The notes under the pieces were generated by a model that saw only the letters and a program-made list of their open reading frames with translations, searched no databases and was not told the origin of the DNA. Positions 1 to 9,692 of a stretch of DNA of 64,000 nucleotides are shown in pieces. The position numbers were made by a program, and so were the translations under genes. The stretch is from Clostridia bacterium (GTDB lineage Bacteria; Bacteroidota; Bacteroidia; Bacteroidales; 4484-276). The DNA lies in the NCBI GenBank assembly GCA_009928785.1, contig SABY01000004.1:1-64000 (forward strand). The letters are read 5' to 3'. Within the stretch, counting starts at the first letter, position 1. Each line of letters begins with the position of its first letter.

Positions 1-108
1 CTGATGTGCTGATGTGCTGATGTGCTGATGTGCTGATGTGCTGATGTGCTGATGTGCTGATTTGCTGATGTGCTGATGTGCTGATGTGCTGATTTGGAAC
101 TTGCAACT
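1..108. repeat. 8-bp tandem repeat array, unit CTGATGTG
   Basis: Direct reading: ctgatgtg repeated about 12 times with a few ctgatttg variants; continues past the window edge. Confidence 0.95.
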
Positions 109-190
109 TGCAACTTGGAGTTTGGAACTTATTTGGAATTTGAAACCTGGAATTTGGAACTTGGAATTTGGAATCTTGAATCTAAAAACT
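109..190. repeat. degenerate TTGGAAC/TTTGGAA-type short tandem repeats
   Basis: Direct reading: gaacttgcaacttgcaacttggagtttggaacttatttggaatttgaaacctggaatttgg. Confidence 0.7.
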
Positions 191-191
191 T

Positions 192-1550
192 TCAAATCAC
201 TTTGTTCTGCCAGTTGCCGTATTTGAGGTAGTACCAGGAGCTAATGCCGATGATGGCAAAATACACATACTCCGACGTCCAGATAACGGGCAGCGAGGCA
301 TGGAAGTAGGTTAGCGCCGTTACATATATGAGGTAAATGCTGATGGTAGCAGCTTCGATGGCCAGAGCGCTGCGCGTGTTGGCGGTGCCTGATACGCCAC
401 TAAACCAATTGATGGAAATCGACAATGGAACGATGGCGCCGATTACTACCAGCAACACCGGTCTGGCTTCGGCGATGAGTGTCGGATCGTCAGTGTAGAT
501 GCGGATAAGCAAATCGGGGATGAGCAGTGCAAGACCTATCACCACAAAAGAAATCACCATGCCCATCTTATTCACTTTGCGGATGATGGGGATGACGGCA
601 TCCTGATGGCCTTCGCCAATGGCATTGCTCACAAGCGTATTTACCGAAGTGCTGAACGACCAGATATGAATCATCAACAGCATATAAAGGCTCCGGATAA
701 TGTTGGACACTGCAAGCGGACGCTCGCCCAGGCGCTCGATAACCATAAAGAATAAAAACCAGGCTGCAATAGAAACAAAGTTCTGTAGCATGATAAAAAC
801 AGAGAGGTTCCAGGTGCTGCGGATGATAGCAAAATCGAACCGTGGCAACCGGAACACGTGGTACTTCCGGCTGACTTTGCTGCTTAGTGTGACCACAATA
901 AAAAACAGCGCAGCGATTCCTTCAGATATCACCGATGCCAGGGCGGCGCCGGCGATGCCCATTTCAGGGAACCCAAAATGTCCGAATATCAGCACATAGT
1001 CGAGCGAAATATTGGCAACAGCCATAATAGCTGCACTGATGCCCAACAAACCGGTACGGGTAGTTCCAACCAGGTAAGCACGAAAGGCCACATTGGTAAA
1101 AGCAAACAAAATTCCCCACACCCGATAGTCGAGGTAGCTGATAGAGGCTTCGTAGATAGCCCGTGAAGTGATGAAAGCGCCCAGAAATAGCGGCGCCAAA
1201 AACCAAATCAAAGCAATAAGCACCACACTCATTACCACAAAAATGTACATGGTATGATCGAAGATGCGCCCAACCTGCCGGTAATTGCCTTCGCCATTGC
1301 GACGCGCCATCAATATCTGCGCTCCTGTACCGAAGCCAAAGCCGAGCATAAATATCGAATAGTAAAACAAAGCACCGATGGCCGAAGCACCCAATTCTAT
1401 CTCCCCTACCCTGCCCAAAAAAGCCGTGTCGATTAGGGCAATGAGATTTTGCGCAAGCAAACTAAGAATAATTGGGTACGACAGGTTCCAAATCTTGCCA
1501 TAAGAAGGCACCGACGCTAAAGGCAGTTTATTTGCTTTAAAAAGTTTCAA
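192..1550 (-). CDS. MATE family multidrug/sodium antiporter
   Basis: 452 aa polytopic protein; N-terminal IILSLLAQNLIALIDTAFLGRVGEIELGASAIG is typical of MATE transporters. Confidence 0.9.
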   Translation of the reverse strand: MKLFKANKLPLASVPSYGKIWNLSYPIILSLLAQNLIALIDTAFLGRVGEIELGASAIGALFYYSIFMLGFGFGTGAQILMARRNGEGNYRQVGRIFDHTMYIFVVMSVVLIALIWFLAPLFLGAFITSRAIYEASISYLDYRVWGILFAFTNVAFRAYLVGTTRTGLLGISAAIMAVANISLDYVLIFGHFGFPEMGIAGAALASVISEGIAALFFIVVTLSSKVSRKYHVFRLPRFDFAIIRSTWNLSVFIMLQNFVSIAAWFLFFMVIERLGERPLAVSNIIRSLYMLLMIHIWSFSTSVNTLVSNAIGEGHQDAVIPIIRKVNKMGMVISFVVIGLALLIPDLLIRIYTDDPTLIAEARPVLLVVIGAIVPLSISINWFSGVSGTANTRSALAIEAATISIYLIYVTALTYFHASLPVIWTSEYVYFAIIGISSWYYLKYGNWQNKVI

Positions 1551-1724
1551 AAAGAATGATTTGATATTAATATCATTTGTAATAATAAAAGATTAGAAAC
1601 AAGAATTCTCATTTTTATTGCCAAAAGGCTACTGATAGCGCATTATTGTAAGATTTCGAACGGCGACGGTGAATGCTTTCGTTATCGACACTCTGCCGAT
1701 GATTATTTTTCCGCGAAAGCGGGA

Positions 1725-3227
1725 TTATCTTTTCCAAAATACCGGCGAGAAGAGGATAAGCACCGTAAAAAGCTCAAGGCGTCCCAGGAGCATCAGAAAC
1801 GAAAGAAACCATTTGCCGAGGTCGGGAATAGCTGCGTAATTTCCTACAGGACCTACAGCGCCAATGCCAGGCCCTATGTTTCCCAATGTAGTAGCAGCAG
1901 AACCGATGGCAGTTTCGAAATCAAGCCCCAGCATCGACATCACAAAAGTGCCGATTGCAAAAATGATGATGTAGATGAGGAAAAATGCCAGCACATTAAA
2001 AATAATGTCCTGCGACACGGGCCGGCCATTCATACGCACGGGAATAACAGCCTGCGGATGCATCAGCCGTTTCAACTCCAGAAGGCTATTTTTAAACAAT
2101 AGCAACTGTCGCACCACCTTTATGCCGCCCCCCGTAGAACCTGCGCTGCCGCCCACAAACATTAGCATAAATATCAAAAACCACATAGCTCCCGGCCACT
2201 TCAGATAGTCAACGGTGATAAAACCGGTGGTGGTAATGATGGATGACACCGTAAAGATGCTATCGCGAAAAGCCTGCTCAACATCGCTGCCGAGGTTGCT
2301 TACTGTAAGCGCAATGGTAATAATGGCTGAGGTAATTAAAATAGTGTAAACATAATAACGGAACTCTTCGTTGCGCCAAATCTCTCTTATCCGGCCATGC
2401 AGCGCAAGATAATGCAGCGTAAAGTTGGTGCCGGCCAGGATCATAAAAATGACGATGACGTACTGAATGTAGGGAGAGAATCCGGCAATACTGGCGTTCC
2501 TTGTAGAAAAGCCTCCGGTGGCCATGGTGCCAAAAGCGTGGCAGATGCCATCGAAAAAGTTCATGCCTCCCAACATCAGCAGCAGTGTTTCAACCACTGT
2601 CAGCAGCACATAGATGCCCCAGAGCCGCTTGGCTGTTTGTGTAATGCGCGGGCGCAACTTGTCGGGTGTAGGACCGGGCACCTCGGCAATGAAAAGCTGC
2701 ATGCCGCCAATACCCAGAAAAGGCAGAATGGCAAGCGACAGCACAATGATACCCATGCCACCAATCCAGTGCGTGGTAGAGCGCCAGAACAGTAACCCTT
2801 TGGGAACCGATTCGATGTCGGTGAGGATGGTGGCACCGGTAGTGGTAAACCCGGAAATGGTTTCAAAAAACGCATCGGTGTAGGAAGGTATGCAGCCGCT
2901 AACAACAAACGGCAGCGCACCGAAAAGTGAAATTACTACCCAGGTTGTAGAAACGATAATATAGCCTTCGCGTTTGCCAATTATCTTGCTGGTTTCTTTT
3001 CCGGGCAGGTAAAACAACAGCAATCCCACCAGAAGTGTAAATAAAGCGCTTATCGCAATAGGCCAGAAGTCGTGCCGGCCATCAATAAAACTCCACACAA
3101 AGGCTTCTTCCCCGCCATACCATGCCGAGAATCCCAAAGCTGTGGCCATAAAACTACCTTCGATGATGAGCAGAATCCCCAGGACGCGCAGGATGATGTC
3201 GAAATTTATTTTCCGCGTGCGCGACAT
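1725..3227 (-). CDS. trkH: TrkH family potassium uptake membrane protein
   Basis: TTGATIL, THWIGGMGIIVL, GGSAGSTGGGIKVVR and GNIGPG selectivity-filter-like motifs; adjacent to trkA. Confidence 0.92.
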   Translation of the reverse strand: MSRTRKINFDIILRVLGILLIIEGSFMATALGFSAWYGGEEAFVWSFIDGRHDFWPIAISALFTLLVGLLLFYLPGKETSKIIGKREGYIIVSTTWVVISLFGALPFVVSGCIPSYTDAFFETISGFTTTGATILTDIESVPKGLLFWRSTTHWIGGMGIIVLSLAILPFLGIGGMQLFIAEVPGPTPDKLRPRITQTAKRLWGIYVLLTVVETLLLMLGGMNFFDGICHAFGTMATGGFSTRNASIAGFSPYIQYVIVIFMILAGTNFTLHYLALHGRIREIWRNEEFRYYVYTILITSAIITIALTVSNLGSDVEQAFRDSIFTVSSIITTTGFITVDYLKWPGAMWFLIFMLMFVGGSAGSTGGGIKVVRQLLLFKNSLLELKRLMHPQAVIPVRMNGRPVSQDIIFNVLAFFLIYIIIFAIGTFVMSMLGLDFETAIGSAATTLGNIGPGIGAVGPVGNYAAIPDLGKWFLSFLMLLGRLELFTVLILFSPVFWKR

Positions 3228-3232
3228 CGCCG

Positions 3233-4582
3233 TTAGTTAAAAAGTTTGTCGATTTTTGGCACCCCTGATGGCAGCGAGAAAACCACTACTTTGTCGCCTT
3301 CGCGAATGCGGAAATTCCCCACGGCGATGTAGCTGTCTTCACCCCTAACAATGCCTCCAATGATGGCCTCTTCCGGAAAACGCAGCTTGCGGATAGGTTT
3401 CTTGGTTACCTCCGATTCAGCCTTTACCACAAACTCATACACCTCGGCATCGATGCCGTGCAGAACCTTGGACGACAGCACCTCCGAACCCATCGTAAAG
3501 CGGGCGATGTAACTTGCCGTTATTATTTTTTTATTAATAATGGTGTCGATGCCAATATTTTGGGAAATGTCGATATAGTCGATGTTTTCGACCAGGGCGA
3601 TGGTTTTCTTAACGCCAAACTTACGGGCATGCAGACAGGTGAGGATATTGGTTTCGCTGTTGTCGGTAACGGCGATGAATGCATCCATATCCTCGATGCC
3701 TTCGTCCTGCAGAAGTTCTATGTCGCGGGCATCGCCGTTTATCACCAGCACGTCCTGCAGCTCGTCACCGAGCATCAAACTTCTGTTGCGATCTATTTCC
3801 ACGAGCTTCAGGTCGTAAATGTTCTGCAGGCGTGCGGCAGTTTTACGGCCAATGCGTCCACCGCCGACAATCATCACTTTATTAATTTCAAATTCCTCTT
3901 TCCCCCCCAGATGCAGCAACGTCTTGATGCCATCGGGGCGGGTAACCACATAGGCCAGGTCGCCGGTTTTAAACGAATCGTTGCCACGTGGGATGATGGT
4001 TTGTGAATTGCGATGAATGGCCACCGCTCTGAAATCGAGATACGGAAACTCCGAGGCTATGTTGTCGAGGGTTTTGCCCACCACTTTAGCATTTTCGTCG
4101 AGCTTGATAAGAAAGAGGATAAGCTTCCCGCCCGAAAAGCCAAAGGTCTCGGTGGCAGCAGTCTGTTCGAGGAGGTTTACAATTTCTTCGGCAGCAAGCC
4201 GCTCGGGACATACCAGATGATCTACACCCAACGACTTGAAAAGTTCGCGGTTTTTAGGCTCCAGATATTCGGTATTGTTCACGCGGGCAATGGTGCGTTT
4301 GGCGCCCAGCTTCTTACCAATTATCGCCGTCATCAGGTTTATCTGCTCGTCGTGTACCACGGAGATGAGCAAGTCGGTACGCCTCACGTTGGCGCGTTCG
4401 AGCACGCTGATGTGGGTGCTGTCGCCAGGGATGGTCATCAGATCGGTGTGTGCCTCGATGAGCTTGAGCAAATCACTGTGCGGATCAACCACCGTGATGT
4501 CGTGGTTTTCGTTGGCCAGCAATCTGGCCAGGTGAAAGCCAACTTCGCCGTCGCCGGCTATTATGATGTTCATTTTTTTCAT
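3233..4582 (-). CDS. trkA: Trk system potassium transporter regulatory subunit TrkA
   Basis: Two RCK/TrkA-N Rossmann modules (IIAGDGEVGFHLARLLA; VMIVGGGRIGRKTAARLQ); 449 aa; 5 nt from trkH. Confidence 0.93.
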   Translation of the reverse strand: MKKMNIIIAGDGEVGFHLARLLANENHDITVVDPHSDLLKLIEAHTDLMTIPGDSTHISVLERANVRRTDLLISVVHDEQINLMTAIIGKKLGAKRTIARVNNTEYLEPKNRELFKSLGVDHLVCPERLAAEEIVNLLEQTAATETFGFSGGKLILFLIKLDENAKVVGKTLDNIASEFPYLDFRAVAIHRNSQTIIPRGNDSFKTGDLAYVVTRPDGIKTLLHLGGKEEFEINKVMIVGGGRIGRKTAARLQNIYDLKLVEIDRNRSLMLGDELQDVLVINGDARDIELLQDEGIEDMDAFIAVTDNSETNILTCLHARKFGVKKTIALVENIDYIDISQNIGIDTIINKKIITASYIARFTMGSEVLSSKVLHGIDAEVYEFVVKAESEVTKKPIRKLRFPEEAIIGGIVRGEDSYIAVGNFRIREGDKVVVFSLPSGVPKIDKLFN

Positions 4583-4624
4583 AGAATACAGCCTGCGAAA
4601 GTAAATCTTTTAGCAACACGAAGA

Positions 4625-4768
4625 AAAGTTAGAAGGGAGAGGTTAGAAGTTAGAAGGGTGAGGTTAGAAGTTAGAGGGAGAGGTTAGTAGTTAGAAGGGT
4701 GAGGTTAGAAGTTAGAGGGAGAGGTTAGAAGTTAGAGGGAGAGGTTAGAAGTTAGAAGGGAGAGGTTG
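4625..4768. repeat. 7-bp/21-bp tandem repeat (GTTAGAA / GAGAGGTTAGAAGTTAGAAGG)
   Basis: Direct reading of repeated gaggttagaagttagaagg/gagggagaggttagaagttaga units. Confidence 0.9.
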
Positions 4769-5098
4769 TAGAATTTGTGTCGCCTGTCCGGCCGTGGACG
4801 GAACAGTCTTCTGTTGCTCTGTTGCTGCAAGTGACGAATTATTCAGGGTAAGCGCTTAAGCAACTGTCGTTTTGATTAGCCATCCGGGCAGAATTTCCCC
4901 GATGGGTCAAGGTGCTTCGCTCAACATTTCCTCATGATGCCAAAATATTTTGGGTGAACTCTCTGCACAACAAGCATGCTGTAAATATTGGGCTGGAGAG
5001 AGATAGGTGGCGGCGAAGCCCTAAGGCGTTTTAGGTAGAATGGAAATAAATACAGGATAAAAGAGCTGTTTTCTTGCCGATGCGCCAATTGATAAATG

Positions 5099-5106
5099 TA
5101 CCTTTG
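5099..5106 (+). promoter_or_regulatory. candidate Bacteroidota -7 element (TACCTTTG)
   Basis: Matches TAnnTTTG; about 24 nt upstream of an ATG that opens only a short frame. Confidence 0.35.
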
Positions 5107-5128
5107 GATTTTTAAATTTTAGGGCTGA

Positions 5129-5314
5129 AATGGCAAAAAAAGAAATAATGAGTTTGTAAATCGTGACGAGAACATTGATTTTGACGAGAAAATGCAAGCC
5201 CTGCAAACCGAGTTTGCCGAATTGCTGAAAGCCGAAGCACAAAGCAAAAATGATTTACTAACCGTATTTAAAGAGTTGGGGTATGCAATTGACCTTAATT
5301 TTAAAACTGAATAG
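5129..5314 (+). pseudogene. C-terminal gene fragment, possibly from a type I restriction-modification methylase (HsdM)
   Basis: Open frame NEFVNRDENIDFDEKMQALQTEFAELLKAEAQSKNDLLTVFKELGYAIDLNFKTE* with no intact start; the tail resembles HsdM coiled-coil C-termini (weak, from memory). Confidence 0.35.
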
Positions 5315-5317
5315 GCT

Positions 5318-5648
5318 ATGAATGTAAATGGTTTAATATACACAGTTAGGGATGTTCAAGTAATGCTTGATAATGATTTGGCTGAACTATTTGAAGTTGA
5401 AACGAAGGTTTTTAATCAGGCAGTTAAAAGAAATTTCAATAGATTTCCTGATGATTTTAGATTTCAACTTACCAAAGATGAATATGATAATTTGAGGTCA
5501 CAAACTGTGACCTTAAAAATTGATAGCAATAAAAAAATCTTGAGGTCACAAGTTGCTACCTCAAGTGAACACGGCGGTAGGAGATACTAGTTTTATCATT
5601 GAATTAATTGAAAAGGCGAAAACCGACATTGTTTTAATAGATAACTAT
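5318..5648 (+). pseudogene. ORF6N-domain protein, truncated; N-terminal domain plus displaced FIIELIEKAKTDIVLIDNY remnant
   Basis: MNVNGLIYTVRDVQVMLDNDLAELFEVETKVFNQAVKRNFNRFPDDFRFQLT...GGRRY* is a typical ORF6N N-terminus stopping right after GGRRY; the following +1 frame encodes TSFIIELIEKAKTDIVLIDNY. Confidence 0.75.
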
Positions 5649-5811
5649 CAAAACGGTCGTGTATCTTATCGGAATTATCAATGCTAAGCAAGGGATATTG
5701 CTGATTGAATTTTTGTATATCAGTTTGTCGTATTTTGGTTTTTGGATTTGTAATTAAGCGTACCTCTACATTATTTTGTTTTTTCGAAAGCATATCCAAT
5801 ATGCTTTTATC
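5649..5811 (-). pseudogene. inverted internal fragment of the same ORF6N-type gene
   Basis: Minus-strand frame DKSILDMLSKKQNNVEVRLITNPKTKIRQTDIQKFNQQYPLLSIDNSDKIHDRF reads as the expected continuation of IVLIDNY. Confidence 0.6.
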
Positions 5812-6423
5812 TCAATGCATTAGTACACAGAACCTACATGGGAGCACATATTCAGTTGCGTGCACATGACGACAAACTTTCGATATGGAATGAAGGGGTT
5901 TGCCTTTTGGGTTAACCGTGGAAGAATTGAAAGGAGAGCAAAATTCACGACCACGCAACCCCAAAATTGCCAAAGATTGTTTCATGGCCGGATATATTGA
6001 TACAAGGGGACGTGGCACGCTAAAAATATACAATTCCTGTAAAGAACATGGTCTTCCTGAACCTGCTATTCTTGAAAAAGATGGTGGTTTTATGGTTGCT
6101 CTAAATAAAGCTATAAAAGTTACTGATAAAGGTGGTGCAATAGGGGTGCAATAGACAGTCAGAATGGGTTGGTCGATGGGTTGGTAAAAGGGTTGGTAAT
6201 AAACTTGGTAAAAGGGTTGGTAAAAGAACTTTCAGATACACAGATAAAAATTTTGAACCTGATTAGTGAAGATAAGCACATTACCAAAAGTGCTATGGCA
6301 AAACATATTGGAACCAGTACAACTACTATAGATAATCAAATTGAAACCTTAAAGACCAAAAAGCTATTAGAACGAATAGGTGGCAGAAAAACAGGTTATT
6401 GGCAAATTATTGAACAAAAATGA
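5811..6423 (+). pseudogene. frameshifted C-terminal part of an AlbA_2/ATP-binding (RecG-like) DNA-binding protein with winged helix
   Basis: LNALVHRTYMGAHIQLRAHDDKLSIWNEG / LPFGLTVEELKGEQNSRPRNPKIAKDCFMAGYIDTRGRGTLKIYNSCKEHGLPEPAILEKDGG / LVKGLVKELSDTQIKILNLISEDKHITKSAMAKHIGTSTTTIDNQIETLKTKKLLERIGGRKTGYWQII in three different frames. Confidence 0.75.
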
Positions 6424-6583
6424 AATCCACCGAAGAAAAATTAGAAAAGGCTTTTGCCGGGTGGCAGGGACAGAATTAAAATGTCAGGTTTTCTGCACAG
6501 AAAACTTCACATTACGCTTGCCGGAGAAATTCTTCATTCGTAAATCGTCAATCGACAGTCGTAATTCATTTTAGCGGTTTTGT

Positions 6584-6591
6584 TACTTTTG
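6584..6591 (+). promoter_or_regulatory. candidate -7 element TACTTTTG upstream of DUF502 gene
   Basis: TAnnTTTG match 14 nt upstream of the ATG at 6606. Confidence 0.35.
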
Positions 6592-6605
6592 CCGACTAAA
6601 AAATT

Positions 6606-7193
6606 ATGAAGACACGCAACACTTTCCGACGCCTGATCAATTATTTCTTCCAGGGTTTACTTTTTCTGGGTCCGCTGGCCGTTACTATTTACGCGGTACG
6701 CATCACCTTTTTCTGGATTGACGGGTTACTTTACCATCACCTCGAAAATTATCTGGGGCTTGAAGTACCGGGGCTGGGTCTGGTATCGCTGCTGCTGTTC
6801 ATCACATTGATAGGGTTTCTGGGAAGTCTGTTTTTCTTCAAGCCATTCATCACCTATTTCGACAGGATGATCAGCCGGGCACCACTTATCAAAATCATCT
6901 ACACTTCTGTAAAAGATTTGCTTTCGGCATTCGTGGGAAACAAGCGCCGCTTCAATCAGCCGGTGCTGGTGCGCATAGGTGGCAGCGGCTCACTCGAAAA
7001 GATAGGTTTTATTACCAACGAAGACCTCTCGGAACTCGGAATTGCGGAGGGCAAAATAGCCGTTTATCTTCCACACTCTTATGCCTGGTCGGGCAATCTT
7101 TTCATCGTCCCCGTCGAAAACGTCACGCGCATCGATGCCTCGGCCACCGATGTGATGAAATATATTATCTCGGCGGGAGTTACCAAACTATAA
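6606..7193 (+). CDS. DUF502 domain-containing membrane protein
   Basis: 195 aa; FFQGLLFLGPLAVTIYAV, two TM segments, PLIKIIYTSVKDLLSAF and VYLPHSYAWSGNLFIVPVENV typical of DUF502. Confidence 0.85.
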   Translation: MKTRNTFRRLINYFFQGLLFLGPLAVTIYAVRITFFWIDGLLYHHLENYLGLEVPGLGLVSLLLFITLIGFLGSLFFFKPFITYFDRMISRAPLIKIIYTSVKDLLSAFVGNKRRFNQPVLVRIGGSGSLEKIGFITNEDLSELGIAEGKIAVYLPHSYAWSGNLFIVPVENVTRIDASATDVMKYIISAGVTKL

Positions 7194-7204
7194 AACCTCA
7201 ATAC

Positions 7205-8023
7205 ATGAAACAGTCAGATAAAAAACCATTGATACTTGTTACCAACGACGATGGCATCAACGCCCCGGGCATCCGTACATTGATAAAAATAATGCGCACA
7301 CTTGGCGACGTAGTGGTGGTGGCGCCCGACCGCCCCCGCTCGGCACAGAGCCATAGCATCACCGTGTCGATGCCCCTGCGCCTGAAGCTGATCGAAGAAA
7401 CCGAAGGCTACCGCGAATTTAGCTGCAACGGCACACCGGTTGACTGTGTGAAGCTGGGCACTAAAATCGTTTTGCGCGGAAATCCTGACCTGCTGGTGTC
7501 GGGCATCAACCACGGCTCCAATGCTTCCATCAACGTGCTCTATTCGGGAACCATGGCGGCGGTGATTGAAGGATCGATAGATAAAATCCCGGCTATCGGC
7601 TTCTCGCTCAACGATTATTCGGCGAAAGCCGTATTTGAACACGCCGAAGAATACATCCGGCAGATCGCCCTTCAGGTGCTGCAACGCGGACTTCCCGAAG
7701 GTGTGTCCCTGAATGTCAACATTCCCAAAATTTCCGACGAACCCATACAAGGAGCAGTGGTTTGCCGGCAGGCACGCGGAACTTGGGTAGAAGAATTCGA
7801 CGAACGGATCGACCCGCGTGGACAGGACTACTACTGGATTACAGGCGTATTTAGTAATGCCGACAACACCGAAGGCACCGACACCCGTGCCATGGAAGAC
7901 AACTACATAGCCGTGGTGCCAACGCAATTCGACTTTACGGCTGCTGATGCACTGAAACTTATCGGCGAGTTTGATTTTGAGCCAAAGGAAGTTAACAACA
8001 AACAGCACCAAACAACCCACTAA
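7205..8023 (+). CDS. surE: 5'/3'-nucleotidase SurE
   Basis: ILVTNDDGINAPGIRTL, VVAPDRPRSAQSHSIT, NGTPVDCVKLG, SGINHGSNASINVLYSGTMAA signatures. Confidence 0.97.
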   Translation: MKQSDKKPLILVTNDDGINAPGIRTLIKIMRTLGDVVVVAPDRPRSAQSHSITVSMPLRLKLIEETEGYREFSCNGTPVDCVKLGTKIVLRGNPDLLVSGINHGSNASINVLYSGTMAAVIEGSIDKIPAIGFSLNDYSAKAVFEHAEEYIRQIALQVLQRGLPEGVSLNVNIPKISDEPIQGAVVCRQARGTWVEEFDERIDPRGQDYYWITGVFSNADNTEGTDTRAMEDNYIAVVPTQFDFTAADALKLIGEFDFEPKEVNNKQHQTTH

Positions 8024-8043
8024 TTCCAATTGCTGTTATAAAA

Positions 8044-8340
8044 ATGCTTTTAGTTCTGATGCCCGAAACGCTTAAAAAAAATTCTTACCAACTTGGCGCC
8101 CTGCTGGCATTGGGCGCTCCCATAATTGCCCTGCTGCTGTTCTATTACCTGATGATATTGATCAGCAGTGTGCTGCATCTGCCACATTATAGCATGACCG
8201 ATCTTTACCTATTGTCGCTTTCGGCCAATTTGCTGCTGATGCGCTACTACCTGGTGTCGATAAAAATGACCCACACCGGCGAGGGCATCCTTGCCACAAC
8301 TTTTGCGCTGTTGGTTATCTTTTTCATCTTTTTTTCCTAA
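8044..8340 (+). CDS. small hypothetical membrane protein between surE and lpxB
   Basis: 98 aa, three hydrophobic segments, 2-nt gap to lpxB. Confidence 0.65.
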   Translation: MLLVLMPETLKKNSYQLGALLALGAPIIALLLFYYLMILISSVLHLPHYSMTDLYLLSLSANLLLMRYYLVSIKMTHTGEGILATTFALLVIFFIFFS

Positions 8341-8342
8341 TC

Positions 8343-9470
8343 ATGAAATACTATATCATCGCCGGCGAAGCATCGGGCGACCTGCATGGCGCCAATCTTA
8401 TGCGCCATATGGCTGTGGAAGACCCTGAGGCCGAATTTCGTGTGTGGGGTGGCGACCTGATGGAGCAACAACGCGGAACGCTGGTGAAGCATTACCGTGA
8501 TCTGGCTTTTATGGGTTTTGCGGAGGTACTTAGTAATCTGAATACTATTTTAAAGAATATCCGCTTTTGCAAACACGACATCCTCGCCTGGAAACCTGAT
8601 GTGGTGGTGCTTATCGACTATCCCGGTTTTAACTTGCGCATAGCTGCTTTTGCCGCCAACCAAAATATCCCGGTTTATTACTACATCTCTCCGCAGGTGT
8701 GGGCCTGGAAAAAATCGAGGGTAAAGCAAATCAAAAAGTACGTCACACGAATGTTTGTGATCCTGCCTTTTGAAAAGAGCTTTTATAAAAATTATGGTGT
8801 AGATGTGGATTATGTAGGCCATCCGCTGTTGGATGCTTTGCAGCGTGAGAAGGTTAATTTTCACACTCCCGCCGATTTCCGCGCACAGCACAATCTGGAT
8901 CGCCGGCTCATTGTGGCGGTATTGCCGGGAAGCCGCAAGCAAGAGATTCAGCGCTTGCTGCCGCTTATGCTCAGCGCCGCCGACACGTTTCCGCAATATC
9001 AGTTTGTGGTTGCCGGCGCGCCTTCCATCGCTCCTGAGTTTTATCAGCACGCTGCACGCGGAGCCGCCTATAAAATAATCTTCGGCGCCACACACGACCT
9101 TTTGCACAATGCCTGGGCTGGCCTGATAACCTCCGGCACCGCCACGCTGGAAACAGCTTTGCTCGACGTGCCGCAGGTGGTTTGCTACCGCGGAAACATG
9201 CTCTCTTTTGAAATTGCCAAACGCATCGTGGACATAAAATATATTTCGTTGGTAAATCTTATCATGGATCGCCCCGTGGTGAAGGAGCTGATACAAAATG
9301 AGCTAACCAAAGGCAATATTATCGATGAATTCAAAAAACTCCTCGACCACGGTCAGCGCAGACAGATACTGGAAGATTATAAATCTTTGCGCGAAAAATT
9401 GGGCAATGCCGGCGCTTCAGCACGCACAGCCAAGCTCATGGTAGAAGGATTGAAAAAAGGAGAGAATTAA
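8343..9470 (+). CDS. lpxB: lipid-A-disaccharide synthase
   Basis: YYIIAGEASGDLHGANLMRHM, FMGFAEVLSNL, YYISPQVWAWKKSRVKQIKKYVTRMFVILPFEKSFY, VGHPLLD, AVLPGSRKQEI, SGTATLETALLDVPQVVCYRGN. Confidence 0.97.
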   Translation: MKYYIIAGEASGDLHGANLMRHMAVEDPEAEFRVWGGDLMEQQRGTLVKHYRDLAFMGFAEVLSNLNTILKNIRFCKHDILAWKPDVVVLIDYPGFNLRIAAFAANQNIPVYYYISPQVWAWKKSRVKQIKKYVTRMFVILPFEKSFYKNYGVDVDYVGHPLLDALQREKVNFHTPADFRAQHNLDRRLIVAVLPGSRKQEIQRLLPLMLSAADTFPQYQFVVAGAPSIAPEFYQHAARGAAYKIIFGATHDLLHNAWAGLITSGTATLETALLDVPQVVCYRGNMLSFEIAKRIVDIKYISLVNLIMDRPVVKELIQNELTKGNIIDEFKKLLDHGQRRQILEDYKSLREKLGNAGASARTAKLMVEGLKKGEN

Positions 9471-9692
9471 TGACCCGCTTTGAACCGTACTTGTCGTTGT
9501 GCTGTTTTCACAAAATATTTTAAAAAATAATCTGTTACAAAAAAGTCGTTATTGTAAAATGCAACAAACTATCCATCTGCCAGATGCAATCGGAGAAACG
9601 GTATTTTTTTTAACAAAAACAGGTTTTTTGCGTTTATCAAAGGAATTCAGTTTTTAATACTTAATAATTAAACTAATCAACAACAAATCGTT

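Noticed and set aside
7214-8029. 271-aa minus-strand ORF covering surE
   Set aside because: Antisense shadow; surE has full diagnostic motifs.
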